Shown here: positions 16,821 through 25,848 of the stretch, one piece after another
How positions within the stretch are numbered: position 1 is the stretch's first letter
Layout of the letters: every line of letters begins with the position of its first letter
Assembly: GCF_025567305.1 (NCBI RefSeq)
Contig: NZ_JAOQJP010000001.1
Span: forward strand, 124,001-188,000
Direction: 5' to 3'
Origin: Lentihominibacter butyricus
GTDB taxonomy: Bacteria; Bacillota; Clostridia; Peptostreptococcales; Anaerovoracaceae
Length of the DNA: 64,000 nt
Made by a program: the position numbers and the translations under genes
The notes under the pieces: generated by a model
The model's input: only the letters and a program-made list of their open reading frames with translations
Database searches by the model: none
Told to the model about the DNA's origin: nothing

Positions 16821-19163
16821 ATGAAGGAACAGAAAATCGCGCTTGTTACGGGAGCATTGCTTCATGATATAGGTAAGGTACTGTTTCGGTGTCATGAAGG
16901 TGGGAAAACACATTCAGAATCCGGTGCGGAATGGCTGAGGTCTATCGGGATATCAGATAAGATGATCCTTGATCAGGTGAAATATCACCACAGCCACGAA
17001 ATACGGAATTCAGGAAATGATCTTTCTTCTGATTCGATGGCATATATAACTTACTGGGCTGATAACGTCGCTGCAGGAGCAGATCGTCGTGATAATGATC
17101 AGGAGCAGGAAGGTCAGCTTTATGTCAGAAACAGTTCACTGGAAAGTGTATTTAATATTTTAAATGGAAATAAAGAAAAGTGTGTATATACTTATGGCAT
17201 TATGTCAGAAGACGGTTCTGTAAATTATCCGGTCGCAGAAAAGAAGACGATCTCACCGGAGACATACAGCCGGATTCTGGACAATATCAGGGATTCCCTA
17301 AAAGATATGGAATTCACGGAGAAGAGCATAAACTCGCTTCTGGAAATACTTGAAGCAAATCTGTCTTTCGTGCCATCGTCTACAGACAGCAGCCAGCTCT
17401 GTGATATATCACTTTTCGACCATATGAAAATCACGGCAGCAATAGCTTCTGCTGTTTATGATTATGCGAAAGCGCAGCAGACAGCTGATTATAAAAACAC
17501 ATTTTACAGTAAGGGGAATGCGTTTTATGAAGAAAAAGCGTTTCTTCTGTGCAGCATGGATATTTCAGGCATACAGAATTTTATATATACTATTGCAGCT
17601 GCTAAAGCGTTGAAAAACCTGAGAGCACGTTCATTTTATCTGGAGCTTATGATGGAGCATATAGTTGACCAGCTCTTGAATGAACTGGAATCAACTCGGG
17701 CAAACCTGCTGTATACCGGTGGCGGGCATGCATATCTGCTGCTTCCAAATACGGAAAACTGCAAAACAGCTATTACAGAGTTTCATAAAAAACTGAATCA
17801 GTGGTTTATGGATAACTTCGGTACAGATCTGTATATGGCAATAGGGTATACTGCATGCTCTGCAAATGAACTGATGAACAAGCCGGATGGAAGTTATCGG
17901 GAGATTTTTCATCGGGTTTCTGAAAAACTTTCTTTTGGAAAATCACACCGCTATACATCAGAAGAAATAATCGCACTGAATACACAGAAGCACGAGGAAC
18001 ACGAACGTGAATGCATTGTGTGCGGCCGAAGCAGTCGGCTTGTAAGTGAAAACAAATGTGATGTCTGTGATGCGCTGGAATCTCTGGCAAATGATATCAT
18101 GGAAAAAGATTTTATAGTCATATTATCGGAAAAGCCAGAAGAAAAATCTCTGATACTGCCCGATGAATGTTACATGATCATGGAAAACAGAGATCAGCTA
18201 CGCGAAAGAATGAAAAACGATGCTGCATATGTGCGTTGTTACAGTAAAAATAAGAGATTTACAGGTGAGAATCTGGCTACAAAACTCTGGATCGGTGATT
18301 ACAGCAGTGCAAAGGAATTTACGGAACTGGCGTCAGCATCGCAGGGAATCAGGCGGCTTGCAGTGCTGAGAGCTGACGTGGATAATCTGGGGCAGGCATT
18401 CGTAGCAGGATTCGCGGAGCAGAACAACAGCGTTTCCAGGACAACTACATTCTCACGAAAGCTGTCGGAGTTCTTTAAGCTTCATATCAATTATATACTG
18501 CAAAACCCTGAATTTAATCTGGGGAAAGAGGCAGTGAAGCAGCGTGATGCACTTATAGTATACTCAGGCGGGGATGATGTGTTCCTGATAGGCGCGTGGG
18601 ATGATGTTGTAGGTTTTGCTATAGACTTGCAAAGCAGCCTGGAAAAGTATACTCAGGGTATGCTGACGATTTCAGCTGGCATCGGTCTGTATCCTGAAAA
18701 ATACCCGGTATCTGCTATGGCATATGAAACAGGTATTCTGGAAGAGATATCCAAAGGCATGGATGGTAAGAATGCCGTAACTCTTTTTGAAGGAGAGCAT
18801 ACATATCACTGGGATCGTTTCAGGGACAAAGTGCTTGGAGAAAAGCTGTCCATGCTGAACCGGTATTTTGAAATCAATAAGATGGAGCGTGGAAACAGTG
18901 TATTGTATAAATTGCTGGAGTACATTCGATCTTTAGAAGACAGCAGGATCAATCTGGCGCGTTACGCATATCTGCTGGCACGACTGAAACCGGAACAGGA
19001 TGATGACGAGAAGAAAGAACGAGTCTATCAGGAGTTTTCACAGAATATGTATCGCTGGATCAAGGAAGCGGATGATCGAAGAGAACTTATAACTGCAATA
19101 TATCTGTATGTGTATCTGAATCGAAGCAAGGAGGGTGAAGATGGAAAAACTGACAGAAACTAA
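16821..19163 (+). CDS. cas10: Cas10/Csm1, type III-A large subunit
   Basis: 780 residues. An N-terminal HD nuclease motif LLHDIGK places His-Asp at residues 15-16. A four-Cys zinc finger (CIVC, CDVC) lies near residues 395-415, and the palm polymerase active site is GGDD at residues 583-586. Family knowledge: the HD domain cuts single-stranded DNA and the palm domain makes cyclic oligoadenylates when the Csm complex binds target RNA. Both active sites look intact, so signalling to Csm6 is expected. The C-terminal helical domain follows. The 3' end overlaps csm2 by 23 bases. Confidence 0.96.
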   Translation: MKEQKIALVTGALLHDIGKVLFRCHEGGKTHSESGAEWLRSIGISDKMILDQVKYHHSHEIRNSGNDLSSDSMAYITYWADNVAAGADRRDNDQEQEGQLYVRNSSLESVFNILNGNKEKCVYTYGIMSEDGSVNYPVAEKKTISPETYSRILDNIRDSLKDMEFTEKSINSLLEILEANLSFVPSSTDSSQLCDISLFDHMKITAAIASAVYDYAKAQQTADYKNTFYSKGNAFYEEKAFLLCSMDISGIQNFIYTIAAAKALKNLRARSFYLELMMEHIVDQLLNELESTRANLLYTGGGHAYLLLPNTENCKTAITEFHKKLNQWFMDNFGTDLYMAIGYTACSANELMNKPDGSYREIFHRVSEKLSFGKSHRYTSEEIIALNTQKHEEHERECIVCGRSSRLVSENKCDVCDALESLANDIMEKDFIVILSEKPEEKSLILPDECYMIMENRDQLRERMKNDAAYVRCYSKNKRFTGENLATKLWIGDYSSAKEFTELASASQGIRRLAVLRADVDNLGQAFVAGFAEQNNSVSRTTTFSRKLSEFFKLHINYILQNPEFNLGKEAVKQRDALIVYSGGDDVFLIGAWDDVVGFAIDLQSSLEKYTQGMLTISAGIGLYPEKYPVSAMAYETGILEEISKGMDGKNAVTLFEGEHTYHWDRFRDKVLGEKLSMLNRYFEINKMERGNSVLYKLLEYIRSLEDSRINLARYAYLLARLKPEQDDDEKKERVYQEFSQNMYRWIKEADDRRELITAIYLYVYLNRSKEGEDGKTDRN

Positions 19164-19527
19164 TTATGTGGATTTAGCAGAGAATGTGATTGTAGAGGGT
19201 TTAGAAAGAGATGGAAAAGGAAAATTTAGATTGACAAATTCTAAAATCAGAAATCTTCTCTCTTTAGTAAATAATTTATATACTGATGTAGTTCGTTCAA
19301 GTGGTGCAAATGAAAGACTATCGGAAGCGATCGAAGGAAAGATCCAGTATTTGCGTTTACGTTTTGTTTATGAAGCAGGTAGGGAAACAAGCGTGAAAGA
19401 CTTTGTAGATAAAGCTGATATCATCAGACATTTGAAGCGTATAGAAACGCGAAGTGATCTGCTCTTGTTCTGCAGATACATGGAAGCACTGGTTGCATAT
19501 CACAAGTTTAACGGCGGAAGAGACTAG
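19141..19527 (+). CDS. csm2: Csm2, small subunit of the Csm complex
   Basis: 128 residues, all helical. The segment FRLTNSKIRNLLSLVNNLY is the recognisable Csm2 core, and FVYEAGRE followed by a short C-terminal helix completes it. It lines the filament interior and contacts the crRNA-target duplex. The ATG at 19141 has AGGAGGG just upstream and starts inside the cas10 reading frame. A GTG two codons earlier overlaps that ribosome site and is unlikely. The 5' half of the gene is more AT-rich than its neighbours. Confidence 0.9.
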   Translation: MEKLTETNYVDLAENVIVEGLERDGKGKFRLTNSKIRNLLSLVNNLYTDVVRSSGANERLSEAIEGKIQYLRLRFVYEAGRETSVKDFVDKADIIRHLKRIETRSDLLLFCRYMEALVAYHKFNGGRD

Positions 19528-19540
19528 GGGAGGAAACAAG

Positions 19541-20209
19541 ATGTACGGAAAAATCGAAATTTCAGGTAGAATAAAACTTTTGACAGGAATGCATATCGGA
19601 GCATCAGACAGCTTCGCTGCTATAGGAGCCATTGATACACCTGTGATCAAAGATCCGATCAGTGGACTGCCGCTCATTCCGGGCAGCAGTTTAAAAGGAA
19701 AAATGAGAACGCTGCTGGCAAAACAGTATAATCCGAATCCTTTTGCTGAATGTGAACGGGATGACGAAAAAATCACACGCTTGTTTGGAAGCAGCAAAAG
19801 CGTGAAAAACGGATATCCGGTCAGCGCCAGGATATTATTTTCAGATGTTGTTATGGATAATTTTAATAAACTTAAGGAATATGGAGTCGAGTTGCCGACA
19901 GAAGTGAAGGAAGAAAATAGTATTAGTCGTGTTACTGGGAGCGCTACTCCGAGAAAAATCGAGCGTGTTATCAAGGGAGCTGCTTTTCCGCTGAGTATAA
20001 TCTATAATGTGGAAAATGAAGAAGAAATGGCTGAAGACTTTAAGACGATCGCTGACGGCTTGAAGCTTTTACAGTACGATTATATCGGAGGACATGGATC
20101 CAGAGGATATGGACGGATCGCGATTTCAGATCTGCACGTTGATGTGGTGGTTGGTGATGTTAAAGAAGAGTTATTGAATCAGTGTGAAGCGATTATTGAG
20201 GAAATTTAG
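19541..20209 (+). CDS. csm3: Csm3, Cas7-like backbone and target-RNA nuclease
   Basis: 222 residues, RAMP fold. The catalytic Asp that cuts target RNA every six bases is present as D32 in IGAIDTPVIKDP, and the RAMP Gly-rich motif IPGSSLKGKMRTLLA follows. GGHGSRGYGR near the C-terminus is the second conserved loop. Several copies form the backbone along the crRNA. The ATG at 19541 is behind GGGGAGG. An upstream in-frame extension overlaps csm2 and has no ribosome site. Confidence 0.95.
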   Translation: MYGKIEISGRIKLLTGMHIGASDSFAAIGAIDTPVIKDPISGLPLIPGSSLKGKMRTLLAKQYNPNPFAECERDDEKITRLFGSSKSVKNGYPVSARILFSDVVMDNFNKLKEYGVELPTEVKEENSISRVTGSATPRKIERVIKGAAFPLSIIYNVENEEEMAEDFKTIADGLKLLQYDYIGGHGSRGYGRIAISDLHVDVVVGDVKEELLNQCEAIIEEI

Positions 20210-20211
20210 AT

Positions 20212-21144
20212 ATGAAATACTGTATTTATAAATTCAATTTTAAAACAGCAGTTCACATTGGTAATGGGAAATTATCTGATGGCGAAATGACATTTCATGC
20301 AGATACACTTTTTTCTGCACTTTGCCAGGAAGCACTGCAGATGGGCGGTGAAAAAATGCTGCAGGAACTGGTCGAATATGTAGAAAAAGGACAGCTGAGA
20401 ATATCTGACTGTTTCCCGTTCCTTGCAAAGGATCGTTACTATATTCCGAAACCTATGAAGACAATAGTACATGACAGTGGCAATAGTACAGATCGAAAAG
20501 CATTTAAAAAAATGAAATACGTGCCGGCAGACAAATTTGATGATTATTTGAATGGAAACATCGACGTCATTAAAGAAAATGAGTTTTTTGCAAAATATGC
20601 CGGAAATTATTCAGTCAAGACAAGTGCAGCTGTACCGGAACTGGAAGATACGAAACCGTATCCGGTAGGTATGTGGCATTTCCCAAAAGATTCGGGATTG
20701 TACTTTATTCTGGGATATGATTCTGATGAAGTGAATTATTTTGTGGGAGATTTGATGGACAGCCTTTCTTACAGTGGAATAGGTGGAAAAAGAACAGCCG
20801 GACTTGGAAGATTTGAATGCAGTGTAGATAAACTGCCACAAGCTATCAGGCAGAATATCGATAATGAAGCTGGCAAATACTTCATGGCTCTTTCGGTGTG
20901 CATGGATGTAAAGGGTGTTCTGGATGATGTGGTTCCCGATGCGGAGTATCTGCTTGTAAAGCGAAGCGGATTTGTTGCATCAGATCGATATGCACAGACT
21001 TTTCAGAAAAAGGAGGATGTGTACCTTTTTCGCGAAGGATCTTGTTTTTCACAGAAGTTCGATGGAGAAATACTGGATGTTTCGTGTGGTGGAAATCATC
21101 CGGTTTACCGGTATGCAAAAACGATGTGGATGAAGGTGGACTGA
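20212..21144 (+). CDS. csm4: Csm4, Cas5-like subunit
   Basis: 310 residues. The RAMP protein that holds the 5' handle of the crRNA next to Cas10. The family is recognised from the N-terminal VHIGNGKLSDGEMTFHADTL and FSALCQEA, and the glycine-rich block YSGIGGKRTAGLGRFE. It starts two bases after csm3 behind GAGGAAA. Length and position are standard for III-A. Confidence 0.93.
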   Translation: MKYCIYKFNFKTAVHIGNGKLSDGEMTFHADTLFSALCQEALQMGGEKMLQELVEYVEKGQLRISDCFPFLAKDRYYIPKPMKTIVHDSGNSTDRKAFKKMKYVPADKFDDYLNGNIDVIKENEFFAKYAGNYSVKTSAAVPELEDTKPYPVGMWHFPKDSGLYFILGYDSDEVNYFVGDLMDSLSYSGIGGKRTAGLGRFECSVDKLPQAIRQNIDNEAGKYFMALSVCMDVKGVLDDVVPDAEYLLVKRSGFVASDRYAQTFQKKEDVYLFREGSCFSQKFDGEILDVSCGGNHPVYRYAKTMWMKVD

Positions 21145-21145
21145 T

Positions 21146-22273
21146 ATGAAAGAGTTTTTACAGAAACATAAGATCATATTACACACGCTGGGGCCTGTGT
21201 TTGTTGGAGACGGAAAGGTACTGGTGAAACGTGAATATGTTCTCAACAAAAGAGAACGAAAAGTAACTGTAATAGATCAGGCAAAGTTTTTCCGGTATCT
21301 TATGAGATCAAAGAAGCTTGAAAGCTATGAGAGATATATTTTAGGCAAGAGTGGTTCGATGCAAAGCTGGATGTATGAGGAAAAAATTCCTTTTAAAGAT
21401 CTGAAAAGCTTTACAGCATATGAATACAGCTGCGGAGATGTCGCAGAACTCAATACGATGAAGAATATACTCACATTTATCAAAGATCCATATGGAATGC
21501 CTTATGTACCCGGAAGCAGTTTGAAAGGCGCGATTCGTACGGCGCTTCTTGGTGCAGATATTTTGAAGAATCATGAAAAGTATTCTCATGCAGTGGATTA
21601 TTTTTCACAGAAGACATATTTTGATTGCCATAATAAAAAAGATATTGATCGAGAAATAAAAAGCATTAATCGAGAAATACAACGAGTAGAAGAAATCATG
21701 TTTTGCACGAAATCAAAAGATGAAGGGAATCAGACCGTCAATGATATCATGAACGGATTATGCATCAGTGACAGTAAGGCGCTTTCACTTGAGGATCTGA
21801 CATTATGTCAGAAAATAGATATCCATGTGGAAGGAAAAGAGACAAGCCTTCCGATCTTGAGAGAATGCCTGAAACCGGAGACAAGAATCGAATTTGATGT
21901 TACAATTGATACGACAGAGTGTGATCTTACGATAGAACAGATCCGAGGAAGTATAAATCTGTTTTTAAGAGGCTATAATAAACTTTTTCTGGAAAAGTTC
22001 AAAGAAGAAACGCTGTATGAAAAGGATGTCATGTATATTGGCGGAGGTTCTGGTTTTGCTACAAAAACCGTTCTTCATGAGCTTTTAAAAAAAAGCAAAA
22101 CCCGTTCGAAGACTGTTGCAGGTATTATCGATCTTAACCTGCCGGGAAAAGCAAAAAGTGAGCATAAACACAGTCAGGATTCCAGATGGGGTGTTTCACC
22201 TCATACATGCAAGTTGACAGAATATGATGGCGGACTCTATCAGATGGGAGCCTGCAGTGTTGAAATCACATGA
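21146..22273 (+). CDS. csm5: Csm5, Cas7-like cap subunit
   Basis: 375 residues. The RAMP subunit caps the 3' end of the crRNA in the Csm complex and contributes to crRNA maturation. The N-terminus HTLGPVFVGDG and the motif MPYVPGSSLKGAIRTALLG are diagnostic, and YIGGGSGFATKTV lies near the C-terminus. It starts two bases after csm4 and is the last gene before the leader and array. Confidence 0.93.
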   Translation: MKEFLQKHKIILHTLGPVFVGDGKVLVKREYVLNKRERKVTVIDQAKFFRYLMRSKKLESYERYILGKSGSMQSWMYEEKIPFKDLKSFTAYEYSCGDVAELNTMKNILTFIKDPYGMPYVPGSSLKGAIRTALLGADILKNHEKYSHAVDYFSQKTYFDCHNKKDIDREIKSINREIQRVEEIMFCTKSKDEGNQTVNDIMNGLCISDSKALSLEDLTLCQKIDIHVEGKETSLPILRECLKPETRIEFDVTIDTTECDLTIEQIRGSINLFLRGYNKLFLEKFKEETLYEKDVMYIGGGSGFATKTVLHELLKKSKTRSKTVAGIIDLNLPGKAKSEHKHSQDSRWGVSPHTCKLTEYDGGLYQMGACSVEIT

Positions 22274-22406
22274 TTTTAGCCGCGCCTTGAATTTCAATGG
22301 TTACAGCGCTTTACAGAACATTTTATCTTATGCATTTGCGGCATTTGTTGTTTCAGCCGCAAATGCACTGTGTAGGCCTTGAAATCAGAGCATTACAGAA
22401 GGTAGG
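22274..22406 (+). promoter_or_regulatory. CRISPR leader
   Basis: 133 bases between csm5 and the first repeat. It holds a perfect 11-bp hairpin GCATTTGCGGC/GCCGCAAATGC (22332-22366) and two related 23-base blocks, 22284-22306 and 22376-22398, both GCCTTGAA...TTACAG. The second ends eight bases before repeat 1. TTACAGAA occurs at 22311 and 22393. Leader polarity is supported by the degenerate last repeat at the opposite end of the array. Confidence 0.65.
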
Positions 22407-23021
22407 ATAGAAACATGTAAGACCCCGACAGGGGACGGAAACTTTTACGTTATTACAGTTATAATAAAACTTGTATGCATAGAAACATGTAAGACCCCGA
22501 CAGGGGACGGAAACTTTGTCACAGTAGTGCTGTGTCATACTAGCCACTTTCATAGAAACATGTAAGACCCCGACAGGGGACGGAAACCGCATTCCGTATC
22601 CGTCTTTATCGCAGTAACGCTGTGAATAGAAACATGTAAGACCCCGACAGGGGACGGAAACTGCGCTGTAGATTCTATTTGTTTCTTTCATTTTCATAGA
22701 AACATGTAAGACCCCGACAGGGGACGGAAACAAGTTTCACTACCAGTCACAATAGGAAGATGGTTTAAAAATAGAAACATGTAAGACCCCGACAGGGGAC
22801 GGAAACACTATCTCACCTGTCTGATCATCAAACTCACCTATATAGAAACATGTAAGACCCCGACAGGGGACGGAAACTTTTTTCATGGGTTTGCTGTACG
22901 TCACTCCTCTTGTTATAGAAACATGTAAGACCCCGACAGGGGACGGAAACTGAATGATTTTGTTGATGCTGTCGACTTTGATCTGATAGAAACATGTAAG
23001 ACCCCGACAGGGGACGGAAAT
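22407..23021 (+). CRISPR. Type III-A CRISPR array, 9 repeats and 8 spacers
   Basis: Repeats are 36 bp and start at 22407, 22479, 22552, 22626, 22696, 22771, 22842, 22915 and 22986. Spacers are 34-39 bp. Each repeat has the inner palindrome GACCCC/GGGGAC and ends in ACGGAAAC, the crRNA handle known from type III-A systems such as Streptococcus thermophilus Csm. Hence the array is transcribed on the plus strand from the left. All repeats are identical except the last, whose final base is T instead of C, as expected at the leader-distal end. Spacers 2 and 3 share a diverged 20-base segment. Spacers match nothing else that I can see in this window. Confidence 0.98.
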
Positions 23022-23123
23022 AGTTTTTGCGCTATCTTATGACGGTGCTTTGTTTCGAAGACAAATGATCGATATCATTGAATGCAGCAGTTGCAGTTTA
23101 TATGGATGAAAGGCGGTGGTGTG

Positions 23124-24125
23124 ATGAGTTATTTGTATGTGAATGAGCAGGGGGCTCGTATCGGTGTGGATGGTGGCTATGTCACAGTACAGATGAAGGA
23201 TGATCTGTTGCGAAAAATTCCTTCCGAAACACTGGAGAATATTTCACTTTTCGGAAATATATCGATTTCTACGCAGGCCATGCAGCGATGTTTGAAGCTG
23301 GGAATCACATTGAATTTCTTTTCTTCAAATGGAAAGTACTATGGACATCTGACGCCTACTGCAAGATGTCAGATCAGAAGACAGAGAAAACAGTTTTCTC
23401 TGTCTGAAGACCCGGGATTTGCAAATGAACTGGCTAAGGAAATACTGCAGGCAAAGATCCATAATCAGAAAATAGTATTGAAGCGGTATATAGTAAAACC
23501 GTCAGTTGCTGTGCAGGAAGCGCTGAAACAGATAGAGAATGCAGAGAAAAAAATAGCCTCCTGCGAGTCTCTTGATGAAATGAAAGGATATGAAGGGATC
23601 GCGGCAAGGTATTATTTTTCTGCTATATCAGGATTCATAGACTATGATTTCAAGTTCAATGGAAGAAATCGCATGCCTCCGAAAGATCCGTTCAATTCTA
23701 TGTTGAGTTTGGGGTACACACTGCTTATGCATGAAATATATGGATTGATAGAGGGGCATGGGATGAACGCATATGCAGGTTTTATACATCAGGATAGAGA
23801 AAACCATCCTACACTTGCGAGTGATATGATGGAGGAATGGCGAGCGATCATCGTTGACTCGGTAGTGCTGAGTCTTATACAGGGACACGAAGTGTCGTTT
23901 GACGGATTCAGAGTAGATCATGAAACCGGAGGAGTTTTACTGACTGATGAAGCTTTTCGTATTTTTATAAAAAAGTATGAAAAGAAGATGCGCTCAGAAA
24001 GCCGTTATCTGTCTGCAAGTGGACGAAAGAACTATCGTGCACTGCTTAACGAACAGGTATCTATGCTTGCAAGAGCGATCGATAATGAAGATGTGCAGCT
24101 TTATAAAACAATACGTATCAGGTAG
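23124..24125 (+). CDS. cas1: Cas1 integrase
   Basis: 333 residues. The adaptation integrase is recognised from the N-terminal beta domain and from YEGIAARYYFSAI (first catalytic Glu), the block GFIHQDRENHPTLASD (catalytic His region) and the following acidic MMEEW. The ATG at 23124 begins MSYLYVNEQGARIGV, the usual Cas1 start, behind AAGGCGGTGG. In-frame codons upstream lack a ribosome site. It lies 100 bases downstream of the array and seven bases before cas2, so the array interrupts the operon between effector and adaptation genes. Confidence 0.96.
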   Translation: MSYLYVNEQGARIGVDGGYVTVQMKDDLLRKIPSETLENISLFGNISISTQAMQRCLKLGITLNFFSSNGKYYGHLTPTARCQIRRQRKQFSLSEDPGFANELAKEILQAKIHNQKIVLKRYIVKPSVAVQEALKQIENAEKKIASCESLDEMKGYEGIAARYYFSAISGFIDYDFKFNGRNRMPPKDPFNSMLSLGYTLLMHEIYGLIEGHGMNAYAGFIHQDRENHPTLASDMMEEWRAIIVDSVVLSLIQGHEVSFDGFRVDHETGGVLLTDEAFRIFIKKYEKKMRSESRYLSASGRKNYRALLNEQVSMLARAIDNEDVQLYKTIRIR

Positions 24126-24132
24126 GTGTGAT

Positions 24133-24450
24133 ATGGAAGAAAATTATATGTTTGACACTGAAAATACCGTATCAGTATCAAAAAACATGATAGTAGTATG
24201 TTATGATATATCAGACAATAAACGACGTAATAAGATGGTAAAGCTGCTGGAGCGGTATCTGTTCAGAATGCAGCGTTCAGTATTTGAAGCTATGCTGACA
24301 AATCAGAAAACGGATCAATTGAAACGCGAGCTGTCTCAGTTTGCAAAAGAAGATGATAATATCCGTATTTACAAAATAAACGGCTCAGGTGATGTGAGTG
24401 TTTATGGCAGTGCATATCAGCTGGAAGATGAAGAAGTGATTATTATATGA
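24133..24450 (+). CDS. cas2: Cas2
   Basis: 105 residues. The Cas2 core starts at MIVVCYDISDNKRRNKMVKL, with the conserved Asp and a ferredoxin-like fold. Here it is preceded by about 19 extra residues if the ATG at 24133 (behind AGGTAGGTGTG) is used. An internal ATG at 24190 would give the standard short form but has no clear ribosome site. It forms the Cas1-Cas2 integration complex. QRSVFEAML and a C-terminal edge strand (EEVIII) are typical. Confidence 0.93.
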   Translation: MEENYMFDTENTVSVSKNMIVVCYDISDNKRRNKMVKLLERYLFRMQRSVFEAMLTNQKTDQLKRELSQFAKEDDNIRIYKINGSGDVSVYGSAYQLEDEEVIII

Positions 24451-24469
24451 AGAATTGTGAGGAATAGAT

Positions 24470-25798
24470 ATGAGTACACAGAAAATACTTTTTTCCCCGT
24501 TAGGAGGGACAGATCCTATATCTAATTTTCGTGACGGGTCGATGCTGCATATATGCCGTGTATATAAACCGGATGTAGTATTTTTGTATCTGTCAAAAGA
24601 AATGTGTGAATTTCACAAGAAAGACGATCGTTATCTATACTGCATCAGAAAGCTGTCAGAGCTTATAGATCATAAGTTTGAAGTAAAGCTCATCGAGCGT
24701 CCGGAACTGGAAAATGTTTATGAATTTGATTTCTTTTATAAAGAGTTTGAATCATTGCTTAGGGAGATTCACCGGCAGTATGATGGTGAGATACTGTTAA
24801 ATGTTTCCTCAGGAACTCCGGCAATGAAAAACGCATTGAATATTTTATCGGAACTGATGGGCATTAGATTATCACCGATACAGGTTGTGACGCCGGAGGG
24901 CAAGATCAATTCTCATGAAGAAGATAGAAACAATTACGATGTGGAATCTTACTGGGAGCTGAATCAGGACAATGATCCCGAGATTTTTCATGACAGAACG
25001 ACAAAGATAAAGAACAGAAACCAGACCGCAGTGTTCATGATCAATAATATCAAGCGATTGATAAATGCTTTTGATTATACGGCAGCACTTGATCTGGCAG
25101 AAAGTATTAAAGAATTTATATCACCGGAAGTCGTACAGCTTTTGAAAATAGCATGCGCAAGGATAAGTATGGACTATTCCGGATATGCAAAGGCCGGAGG
25201 AAGAAAATATGATTTCATGCCGGTGCAGAGCAGTGATTCGAGAGGTATCGTTGAATATATCCTGATTCTGCAGATAAAAGAAGAAAAAGCGGAATATGCT
25301 GATATTCTGCGTGCTATTACACCGGTATTTTATGAGTTATGCAAAATGGCAGTTCAGAAACGATGTGGTATTGATTTGAATAAAGTAACATATATGGATA
25401 AATATACAGGAGCTATCAAGTGGAAAATCGACATGAAGAACGCTGATGAAAAGACTTATGATTTCTTTGTTGAAACATACGGAGAATATAGAGGAGGATT
25501 TGTTGCAAGTGATCAGCTGACAAAAATGATTTACAAATTTGAAAATGATGCAACTTGCAGAAAAGCATTTGATGAATTTCGTGCTATTGAAGAGAAGGTT
25601 AGAAATATTGCAGCGCATAATCTTGTAGCTATCACAGATGACTGGATCAGATCAAAATGCGGATGTACAGCAAAGCAGATAATAAAAAAACTGAAGTCAT
25701 TGTCTGTGATTTCAGGTATAAAAGTAACACAGGAAGACTGGGATTCATATTTGTCTATGAATACAGTGATCAAAGATAAGCTGCTGCTGGAGGATTAA
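24470..25798 (+). CDS. csm6: Csm6, cyclic-oligoadenylate-activated ribonuclease (CARF-HEPN)
   Basis: 442 residues. The N-terminal CARF domain shows LFSPLGGTDPISNFRDG and LNVSSGTPAMKNAL, both typical Csm6 ring-nucleotide contacts. The C-terminal HEPN domain has the RNase motif R378-x4-H383 (RNIAAH). In known systems Cas10-made cyclic oligoadenylates bind the CARF dimer and switch on HEPN, which degrades RNA non-specifically. With an intact GGDD in Cas10 the circuit appears complete. It starts 19 bases after cas2. Confidence 0.93.
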   Translation: MSTQKILFSPLGGTDPISNFRDGSMLHICRVYKPDVVFLYLSKEMCEFHKKDDRYLYCIRKLSELIDHKFEVKLIERPELENVYEFDFFYKEFESLLREIHRQYDGEILLNVSSGTPAMKNALNILSELMGIRLSPIQVVTPEGKINSHEEDRNNYDVESYWELNQDNDPEIFHDRTTKIKNRNQTAVFMINNIKRLINAFDYTAALDLAESIKEFISPEVVQLLKIACARISMDYSGYAKAGGRKYDFMPVQSSDSRGIVEYILILQIKEEKAEYADILRAITPVFYELCKMAVQKRCGIDLNKVTYMDKYTGAIKWKIDMKNADEKTYDFFVETYGEYRGGFVASDQLTKMIYKFENDATCRKAFDEFRAIEEKVRNIAAHNLVAITDDWIRSKCGCTAKQIIKKLKSLSVISGIKVTQEDWDSYLSMNTVIKDKLLLED

Positions 25799-25848
25799 GC
25801 TCGCTGTGCTCGTCAGAATGTGAAAAACATCGCAATGGAGGCAACATC

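Noticed and set aside
22353..22733. Minus-strand frame with SVPCRGLTCFY repeats
   Set aside because: This is the CRISPR array read backwards. The peptide repeats are the 36-bp repeats.
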